A stretch of 64,000 bases of DNA from Lingula anatina (lineage: Eukaryota > Brachiopoda > Lingulata > Lingulida > Lingulidae). The DNA lies in contig NW_019775941.1 of NCBI RefSeq assembly GCF_001039355.2, forward strand, positions 93,200 to 157,199. Reading direction: 5' to 3'. The translations under genes were made by a program, and so were the position numbers. The notes below the pieces were generated by a model. That model saw only the letters and a program-made list of their open reading frames with translations. It made no database searches and was not told where the DNA came from. This document shows, in pieces, positions 27,101-37,728 of this stretch (within the stretch, counting starts at the first letter, position 1; the number at the start of each line of letters is the position of its first letter).

Positions 27101-30100
27101 ATGTCACAAATCCAATTTGACCTTGGAATGAAGAAGAAAAGAATGATTTATAAACACTTGTTTTTACACCACTGGCAGAGACAAGGATTTTGCAGTTGAA
27201 AACTGTGGAGAGGGATTGTTATAATCTTTAATAGTCCAGAGCATTAGAATTACTTAAAACAAGAATTTAATGTAAGGCAAATTGCATGTGTTATAATGAG
27301 ATTGACTACATTAAAACAAGAAGTTGAACAGAAAGTAAAGAACATGTATACCAGTATGTCATTCCCTTTGAAAACCCAATGTCTGCTAGGAAAATGCTAG
27401 GAAAGTGGTTTATCTACTTCAGCAAATATAATTTTAACTCATTTGTTTATTTATTTAGGATCTCTTCTTAAAGTTTTACATTACTTTTTTTATTTGTTTT
27501 CATATAGAACACAGTGAAAAATGCAAAGAAACCTAAATTGATGACAATAAAATTACCTGAGCTTTATGTGCTGTGATTGAAATTCTAGAAGCTTTTGTCA
27601 CATGTAGGATATGAAAAAGTGAAACTCGTGGAAAACTCGCATTGTCCTAAGACATATGTGCCCAGACAGCAGCAGCAACAGGAGACGGTAAATGGAGACA
27701 CCTTGGTCATCTTTTGCTTCTTCACAGCAGCTGAAGTCAACAGGCGCTATTGTCGTGTCCGACATAAAGATTGTATGAAGTCATATGGTGTAACGCAGTG
27801 TGGTGCAATAGCTTTCGAGTAATGTGGCGGCCTCTTTGTTTAACGCCATAGTAAAGAAACTAACTATACAATGAAAAGTAATTAGGGTTTACATACATTG
27901 CACAATAGTGCAGCATTAGATCCATGTAAGATAACAAATTAGTATTTAAGCGATGAGAATTGAACAAGAGGGAGACACGTAGAGGGAGCCATGGAGGAAG
28001 CAGCGAAGGAGGAGATTGGAAGAGACAAAGTATGGAGTTAGGGGTTAGAGACTTCACTTAGAATATGTAGCTACCGAGTGTCTACCGAACGTCGTTGATT
28101 TGAAGTAATCAAGAGCTGAAAAAAATGAGATTCAAATGTGCTGTTGAATTACAAATTGGAAATCGTTACCTTTCATGAATATAAAACCTGTAATGATACT
28201 AACTGATGTAACAAAACAAGGAAAAACTTTACTGACATTGTGGTTTTTCACCTTAAGAGCTGGAGGTTGGTTCGAGCCCTACTGGCGACAACCCATGGAG
28301 TCCATGATAAATGGTACCTGCTTGTCACTTGGCACTAAGGGTTGAAGGGGGAGTAAACATGGGCAGATCCAGAGTTATATTATGACAGTTCTCCAGATTC
28401 TTTGTTGAACCACCCTCCATTTTTGACAGAAAAATTTACGCCAAATGATAATTCCTTCAAAAGTAAACTCAAAAAATTCTGACCTAATTGCAGCAGGCAA
28501 AGACATTGTTCCCATCCTAGCTTTCAGCTCCTCACATGGTAGCTGGGCTGACATCCTTCCCAGGGAAGTGAGAACATATACAGCCAGTATGAATCAAGAC
28601 CAAAAAATATGCCAGGCATTTTTTTTATTCATTGTAAACACCATTGGGAGGCAGTGGAGCATGGAATATAAGCAGCAGTCTTTCCTTTTAAGACAAATGT
28701 TTTAGGTACCAACAGACTAAGTATGTGTTAGGAATGTAACTTGCATATATGGCCATTTAATTGCATCCTTAATTCTCCATTTAAAACCATGTGTCTCATT
28801 TCATTGGAAATCATGCTGATACTTATCATCACATTTGCATGAAAACTTCAATATTTTCAGTAGGGATCCCAGATTTGTATTTTAATATTGATTTTGAACA
28901 ATTTTTTTTTAAACCTTTTCAGTTAATTTCTGTTGAAAATTAAAAAGTGCAGAAGTTTTATTATACTCTGCATGTTAATTAGTACCAGCAGCATGTACAC
29001 TGGCAGTACTCATGGTTTTAGTCCAGACCCGTATCGTACGGCTCCGTAAGCTCTGCCGGCTCTGCAGGGTGGCGTGGGATACAAGTCACCGTTACCGCTT
29101 CTCCTCCTAGACCGCACGGACCTGTGTCCCCATCTCTTGGATTTAGGTCACATATAATCTCAACTTGAACCTCCTGTTTTTTTTTTCCTCAGTCGGTGCA
29201 TTCGCCCAGGCACTCGTTGAAATGCACCCTTGTCAAATTTTTTGAAAATTCAATGCGATATATCTCCCAAACGGAAGGAATTATGGGAAAAATTAGTATA
29301 GAAGTCTGACCGAAAGTCATATATGAGGATTTCAAATATGCCTTCGGATTTGACCTTTGACCTTTTTTCAAGGTCAAACAGGCCAAAATTTTCTAAAAAT
29401 GGAAATTTTTTGCAAAAAAAAATTTATTTGTGCCGAATTTCAAAAACTACACAGAGTTTAGCACTCATATTATAATGAGGGGATGCAATTAGGGACTCCT
29501 TTCATCTTTGGGAGTTTGGGGTCAATAGGTGCATTTTCATGGGAGAAACGGCCATAAGATGCCAAAACTGAAAACTCTCCCTAATTCTGGAACCGTAAAT
29601 GCTAGAGATCTCTTGTTTTATGTATTATGTAGAGCTTGTCAAGCACAATACTGGAAGTGATGTTCATATTTTTGTTTGCAATACGGTCAAGGAGTTGCGC
29701 TATATCAAAAAGCACAACTGAGCAATATTCAGTGGTGAAAATAAAATGTGAAATACTCCAAAAGTAGCTGAGGTACACCCATAGTTACTATTGAACTTGA
29801 ATAGGAAGTCCTATACTGGCAATCTAACTGTGACCTTGAAATTGACCTTCGACCTACTTTTCACCATGAACTGAACTTTGCAATTTTCCATCCTTTATAT
29901 CTCCAAAACTAGCAGAGATAAACCCATAGTTACTATTGAACTTGAATAGGAAGTCATATACTGGACAATCTAACTGTGACCTTGAAATTGACCTTTGGCC
30001 TACTTTTCACCATGAACTGAACTTTGCAATTTTTCCATCCCTTATATAACCAAAACTAGCAGAGATTTACACATGTGAAATACTCCAAAAGTAGCTGAGG

Positions 30101-33100
30101 TACACCCATAGTTACTATTTGTCGGGTCCGACAGAAAGGTCTTACAAAGTCATATGACGTAATGTGTTATAATCCAATAGCTATTAAGTAATGTGGTGGC
30201 CTCTTTGTATAATGCTGAGGTAAAGAAATTAACTATACAATTAAAGATAATTAGGTTTGACGTACATCTCATACTAGTGCAGCACTGGATCCATGTAAAG
30301 ATAAAATAGTATTTAAAGTAAGTGAGGAGAATTGAACGGGAGGAGATAGATGGGAGTCATGTAGAAGGAAGCAGCGGAGGAGGAGATTGGAAGCGACGGA
30401 GTACAGAGCTGACGAGTTAAGAGTTGGAGGCTTCAGGTGTAACGAAATGGTCTGTGCATCGCCGTGGCTGTGTTCCCGACTCTCAGATGGTTGATGGTGC
30501 CGACGCTCCCTTGCCTGCCCTGTGTCTGATCTGAAGTTAGTCCAGCACACGAGAAAAAGCAACTGTACAGCTGAGAATGGTGGACCCGCCAACGGAAAAT
30601 AGGATGTGTACTTCGCCCTGCCATTCACCGACGAGCCATGATTTCAATTGAAAGACTTTAAATGCTTTAATATTTTGACACCATTGTTAAAAGACTTTAA
30701 AATACATGTGAAAAGACTTTGTTATATAAGACGCTGAACTGCCTGGTTTCCAGAGCTATTTTTCCCTAAATTGATAAACAAAGTTATACTCAAAAGGGTT
30801 TTATCTCTGGTTTTCCCCCGGGCCTACACTACAAACGTGTTATTACATGCGATGTTCATTATCTTTGTAAATATTGTAAATATTATTAGAGTGAACGTCT
30901 CCAACAAGAGTAATGAAAAAAAAATTTTTTTCTCTGGAAAAAATGGAAGGAATATGTCGGGTCCAACATAAAGGTCTTACGAAGTCATATGACGTAATGT
31001 GTTATAATCCAATAGTTATTAAGTAATGTGGTGGCCTCTTTGTATAACCCTGAGGTGAAGAAATTAACTATACAATTAAAGATAATTAGGTTTGACGTAC
31101 ATCGCACACTAGTGCAGCACTGGATCCATGTAAAGATAACAAAATAGTATTTAAAGTAAGTGATGAGAATTGAACGGGGGAGATACGAGGGACAGCTAGA
31201 GGAGACAGGTAGAAGGAAGCAGCGGAGGAGGAGATTGGAAGCGACGGAGTACGGAGCTGACGAGTTAAGAGTTGGAGGCTTCATTTAGAATATGTAGTTA
31301 CCTAGCATCAACGAATAAATCATTTAACTGGTCATTATGTGGACTTGGGTTTTCTTTGAGCGACCTTACGTAAATCTGACATGAACCGTGGGATCTTTGG
31401 ATTGCGTTATCCACTAAGTTAGTCTAAAACGTAATGTCCTATTTCGAGCCCACGCTTGAATTAAGCGTACAAAATTATATAAGTTTAGGACGTTCATTTT
31501 AGGCATATGTAAAAGGTTCATTACATATTGAACCTAAATAGGAAGTCACATACTGGCAATCTGACTGTGACCTTGGAATTGACCTTTAACCTACTTTTCA
31601 CCATGCACTGAACTTTGCAATTTTTCCATCCCTTTTATCTCCAAGACTGGCAGAGATACACCCATGGTTACTTTTGAACTTGAATAGGAAGTCATATACT
31701 GGACATCTAACTGTCACATTTAAATTGACCTTTGACCTTCTTTTCACCATGAACTGAACTTTGCAAATTTTCTATCCCTTATATTTCCAAAACTGGCAGA
31801 GATAGGCCTATTTCTTTCTTTCAATATATATATATGCAACACTGATAATGCCTTTCAAAGAAAACTGACAAGCCTATTGTCTTGAAAATTGGCTTGATTA
31901 GACGATTTTTATAAGAGTTGTGCTGTTTTTTTTTTTATTTTGGGGGAGGGGGCATATTTCTTGCCTTGTTTATTGCATTTTGAAGAGCTTGTCAAACACA
32001 ACACTGGTGGTTGTTCCTGTTTGTTTTTGGTTTTCCTTACGAATGCGCTTACTCCAGCTGGTGGTACAATATCTGGAGGCGGTATCGCCTCTCTGATCCT
32101 CTAGTTGTCATTTAAAAACAGGTGGATCCAGAATGCCCATGTTACCTGTAGCACATGATTAAAATTGGTGGTGATTAAACATAAACAGCTGTTAAACATT
32201 ATTTTATATGTATCAAAATAGACAAAAAACTATATTGTGCACTAGCGTCATTATTTTCTGCTTTGTGTCTTTACATTTGACAGCTTTGCTGTTATAGTCT
32301 CACATTAGTTTTTCCGAAATTGTCATGAATAATACTTTGACTTAGGCAATATCAAGATAAAATGTAATATCTTTGGTTTGTAAAGTCTCCTTTTGAATTT
32401 TTAATGATATCTCATATTTTAAGGTGTTTGGAGAACTACGTTTAATCTCTCCTGCTTCATGTGATGGACATCTTATTATGACTCCTAACACAGAGACTGT
32501 GGTCAAAACTAACAGGTGAGTGTTCCACTGGACTCAAGTTTAGATGCTGCACAAAAATATGTTTTATGCACACACGCACACACACACAAAAGAAATACTA
32601 AGGGTGCTTTCCCAGAAATTTAGATTGATCTAGAGATTAAGATTTAGATCGACCTAACTCCCTGGGGGTTCACGCTAAATTGCAGTCGGGCACCATAGTT
32701 AATTACCCCCTTACAGCTTTTAGTAGGCAGGACAGACGCTTAAGCCGGCCAAGGTGACAGTAATCTAGTGAGACTCCCCACAGAGATAGATCGATCTTTT
32801 TTGTTCAGTTAACTTATAACTTATTAACTTTCAGAGATGGCACTGCCAGGGTTACCTACAAGATAATACGAGAGAAAGGAGACAGTAAGACTAGCAGTCC
32901 ATTGGTCAGTGTGAGTGAAACTGGTCAAGTGACCTCTGGACTCATCAGTGGTCAAGCCACACTTCTGGTCACTGCACACGAGGACTTTGGGGTCAACCAG
33001 ACGTTGGTCATTCTTATCAAGGTGAAACCCGTGTCGTACTTGATGTTTAATCTGGATACTGTGATCAGGACGTCGGAGGGACACCTCCACACCATCCCTG

Positions 33101-36100
33101 TGGGCACAACGCTGCGTTATACCATCAGTTACCATGACGATGTGGGCGAGAAGTTTTACGCTGTCAATACTAAGCTGAAGTACAGACCAAGCAGGTATTT
33201 TTTTATTTTGAAAAATTATTATTTTTATTTTTTTATTTATTCTTCAGAAAACCTTTCATGATTTTTTCTCCAAATTGAATTTTTTTCCAGATTAGCAGTT
33301 TTTTATCTGGGAAAACAGTATGTCATAGAGTTGATAACAAAAGAACAGCAGCTAATTTTTCCAATTCTGAATGTCAAATGTTAATTGATCATATGGTCTT
33401 GTAGGTTTGATCTGCTTCAAGTTTCCCCAGGATCTGTGAATGGAACGTTGGTTGCCAGGACAACAGATGTGGGCCTGACAGTGTTGAAGGTGAGCCTGTC
33501 AACAAAATGATTTTTTGAGGCAAAGCTGAAGTATAATTTCAGTTTCTAAGAGAAAGCTTAAACATGTTTTTAAGGTTAGAAACTGCAAGAAACTTCATTT
33601 TGAGTTCACGGACACAGTTTTTAGGAAAATCAAAATCTGTTTGTTTTTTTTTTGTTTTTTTTTTCCATTACAGGTTTGGGATAAGCTAAACCCCAGGACA
33701 TCAGACTATATTAAGATCAATGTAGGGTATGCCATACAACCGATGCAGGCAGAGGTGGTACTGGGAGAGGTGATCTGTCTGCACAGCTCCATCTTGTCAG
33801 AACAAGGTAAGGAACTGTGAGCACATTTTTGGGGTCTGAAATGAGTGTCTTTTATACAAATTATAGGTATTTTTGGCTCATTCCAGGATAAAATGTCATT
33901 TAGCCAGTTATCGTGGGATATGTTTTAACGAGGACTTGATTTTGAACAAGAACATTGGAAAAATTCAGCATAAAGAGGAAAAGGTGGGATGGGAGTGGCT
34001 GAGGGTGTTTTTAGCCCAATTTTGGTTGATATCTTCATAATTTTGTAGGGTCAGACCAAAGTATATCAATTGCTTTGTAAAAAAAAAAAAAAAACTTAAC
34101 TTTTGGAGAAAGAAACTTTTGCTCTCATTTGTTAACCCTTTTTTGAATTAAAAAAAAAATTAAAAAGAAAGTACACAAAGAGAGACATATACATGTATGA
34201 TCCTTTTTACAAGTACATTCGATGCAAAGTGAAATACAGTTGGACATGAAGGAAATTGGTATCTAATTTGGTTCAGTAGTATAATTACCAAACTGTTAAT
34301 ACAATTTTCAAATGTCTGTGTCAGGTTACAGAGGAGAGTGGTCTGCTGAAGGCAGTGCTCTGACAGTGAATCCCAGGTCTGGCATCGCCGTGGCAACACA
34401 AGTGGGGAAGACCTTTGTACATTACACAGTGTCCAATGACATTTCAACATACACGGAGGTGAGTCAATTTTTTTAGATTTTTTATAATTATTATTATTAT
34501 TACTATTTATTTATTTTTAATTATTATTTTTATTTCTTTGATTTTTTTTTCAAGATGGCAATATCTGTCATTAACGTAGAACAAGAGACTGAAGTAATTT
34601 CTCTTGTGATAAAAATCCTTGCTTCCATTTACAAGCAAAAGGCTTTTTACATAGTTATAAATGCTTTGCATGAACTCCAAGGGATATTAGCAATTGCCAG
34701 CAATGAATTTTGAAACAATATGGCCTATTTTCAGATAATTGTTGCCCCAGTCCAGTCAATTCACATTGTCCAGGACAATTTGAAATCGTTGACCAATGTT
34801 GTAAGCAGAAGCAGAAGTTGGTCTATACCAGTCATACTGAGCAAGGAGCAGGGGATTGGCACTGGCAATATCATGGGTATGTTAGAAATAGACTTTTTGA
34901 AATCATATACACTTAAGAAGTCATGTGGCTATGGTTTTAACCACAAAAAATATCGAATGATGTTCTTGTCACAAGTACAGGAATATTTTCTTCTGGTTTT
35001 ATTTTTGTTTTAACATCAAAATATATATTTTTACAACAAGGAGTAAACAAAAGAGACGGAGCTCTCTGTTTCTTCTATTCTTGGTTCAAAAAAATTTGGA
35101 TAATTCTTACATAAATGCCAGATTGTAAGCTTTTGCATGACTACTTGAACGATTCTCTGTTTTTCTATGTGTTCAGGTAGTAACTGCAGTGGGATTTTGT
35201 CCAGTGAGAAGTTCCAGGGGATGTTCCCATACAGATGTGAACTGACCATGAGCAGGGCTCATTCTGCGCTCAGTGTGGGAGATCTGTTCAAAGTTTCCCC
35301 AGACTTTGACTCACAGACAGGTCAGTTTGGAGAAATGTCTAAACCTAACCTGACATAGGTTTATCTATGAAAAACAACATACCCACAGTTTTTACGTCTG
35401 CCTCATTTTGAATCAAAGTGCTTTGTTTATGTACAGATACAATGGGTCTGTATATATAGCCATCACCTGCGTCTGCTGTTGCTGTTGTCATCCCCTTAAC
35501 AAAAACGAGTCAAATTGGTAAACAAGCTTGATTGGATTTTTTTATTCTTGAATTTATGCATTTTTTGTGACATTTTCATTTTTCTCATTCTGACATTTTC
35601 AGTGTGTGAATTTGAATTCCTAACATTCATGTTACCTGTTGGTGTTAATTTCGCTGTTAAGCATAATCTGTAATTGCATCAAAATTGACAAAATAAGCGA
35701 TTTTGCACTATTATTTTCTTCTTTATGTCTGTACATTTGGCAGCTCCATACTTCTTGTTACTAGCATTGGCATTTAGCATGCATTGATAATTAAGTATCT
35801 TTAATAACCATCATGTCCCAGGCCCTATTTTGTTGAGAACATTGATGTATTTCCTTTGAAATGGTTAGTATTGATAAAGTACCACAGATATCATATTATC
35901 CTAGATCAGTGATATGTGTACCATATTTTTCCCTACAGGCCAGTACAGTTGCAAGGTCACTCAGGTGGACAATGACCTCCTGCAGCAGGAAATAAGCACC
36001 TTGGAGACAGACGTCCAACTCCAGGTGACGGTCACCCAGAGAGAGCACCAGCCAAAAGTGATGTCCACTCTTCTCAGCGTTCCATTTTATCCCGCGTTCC

Positions 36101-37673
36101 ACGTGATGACCACTGAGCTGTTGCTAAGCAACCTCCAGCCACTGTCCAGTATCAGGGTGTCTTCAGTGAGACCAGTTAGAGATGAAATCAAGGTAGGGAT
36201 GCTGGTATGATTCTAGTATTTTTGGTCATTATTTTCCTTTAAATTTGGTAAAATTTACCTATCTTGTGATCCAGTTTAAAAGATGTGGCATTTTTTTAGT
36301 GATACCTTGATTGCTGGATATTTTTTTTTATGGTGTAAGATATGTTTAGTGTTATAATTATAATAACTGGAAATCAGAGTCTGTACAGTAGTTCTTGGGA
36401 TTTACTGGCCTGGCCAAAAAATATTAAAATATAACACCCGCAATATGTTGAACAAGTATTTAATGGCTGTTTGTCCACGCCAGGTTGTTGCCAGTGACCC
36501 CTCTCTCCTGGAGATCCTGTCTCAAGAAGTGGACTCTCAGACACCCACCATTGTCCACTACCCAGTGAGACTGTTGGAGAAAGTGGCCCTGTGGGAACTG
36601 GAGAATCTGGAACTCAGAGTGGAGCTGACCAATGGCCTGACTGGACAACACCACGCAGTGCCTGTAAGGGTGAAGTTGATTGGTCAGAGGCAGGATGGAC
36701 TTGGAGGCAAGTTTTAGAAAATAGAGCAAGGTTGCTGATTCTGATTAATTGTATACAATGCCAGCACGTGTTTTCTTAAGACATCTGATCTGTGCACAGA
36801 GTAGTTTAAGCCACAATATTTTCAAAGTTATTGGGTAGGTAAGCTGTGTAGGTTTCCACAGAATATTCAAATTTTGAAATGTATTCTCCTCAGAGAGCAA
36901 AGATCAAGTCCACATAGAACAACTTCATAAAGTCTATGCACTAACTTTAAAGCCATTTGATTTTGTGTATTAGTATTGAGGAAACCAGAGTTCTAGCCCA
37001 CACTTAAACTTATTCTAAATATCATTTTGTTTTGTTTCATTTCTTTTTATTGTGTTTTTTATTTAGTTCCTCAAATAGAAGGTCAGAAGGACTCGGGCTG
37101 GAGCAGTCTGCTCACTGTGATAGGGCATCACTACCAAACCTGGCTCTTCATGCTGCTTTGTATAATAGCCACCATATCAGCTATTGTCATTGGTGAGTGT
37201 CCTTCACTGTGAACCTCTGGGTTTTATAATATGCATACTGTAAACTTGTTAAGTCCAAATACTTGGTAAGTTCAAATAGAACAGTATTTTAATATTTTGA
37301 CTGCATTGGGTCTATTTGTGGACTTCTTGAGATTTTTCTGTTCCATTTCATGACTGAATGAATGTATTAAAAGTATCATTTTAAAGAAAATGGACATATT
37401 TTGAGTTCCTATTTTCTGTTTTTATTTGTTTCATTTTGTAGGCTACCATGCTGTGATGGGTCAAAAGTATTCTGCGGCACCTCCTCAGTCTGGAGCTTTC
37501 TTACAGCCAGGCAGCCCTCCAACTTCACCTTACTATGCACAGTCACCTGGTAATTACTTATTACGAATTGTATGCTTAAAATAGTAATGACACGTGAGGG
37601 GTCAAAGTGGGATGAGCATATCAGATCAAAATAACACATTTTTTGTAAATGCAGTTGATGCATGCAGATAGTG

Positions 37674-37728
<55 letters not shown>

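Larger units (their letters stand above)
22780..28810. repeat. Segmental duplication: 22786-26130 and 26862-28810
   Basis: The two blocks align in order. Each has the lectin second exon, first exon, the AATCAAGAGCTG spacer, the AGAGCTGGAGGTTG segment, and the GGAGGCAGTGGA and CCAACAGACTAA segments. Copy 1 has gained a Helentron (23987-25469). Copy 2 has gained an LTR fragment and lost part of the lectin. Divergence is clearly higher than in the N-joined repeats, so this one is genuine and old. Confidence 0.8.

Noticed and set aside
30269-30628. 119-codon minus-strand open frame over the LTR region
   Set aside because: It crosses the LTR and the short interior without any gag, protease or polymerase motif. 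Treated as non-coding retroelement sequence.
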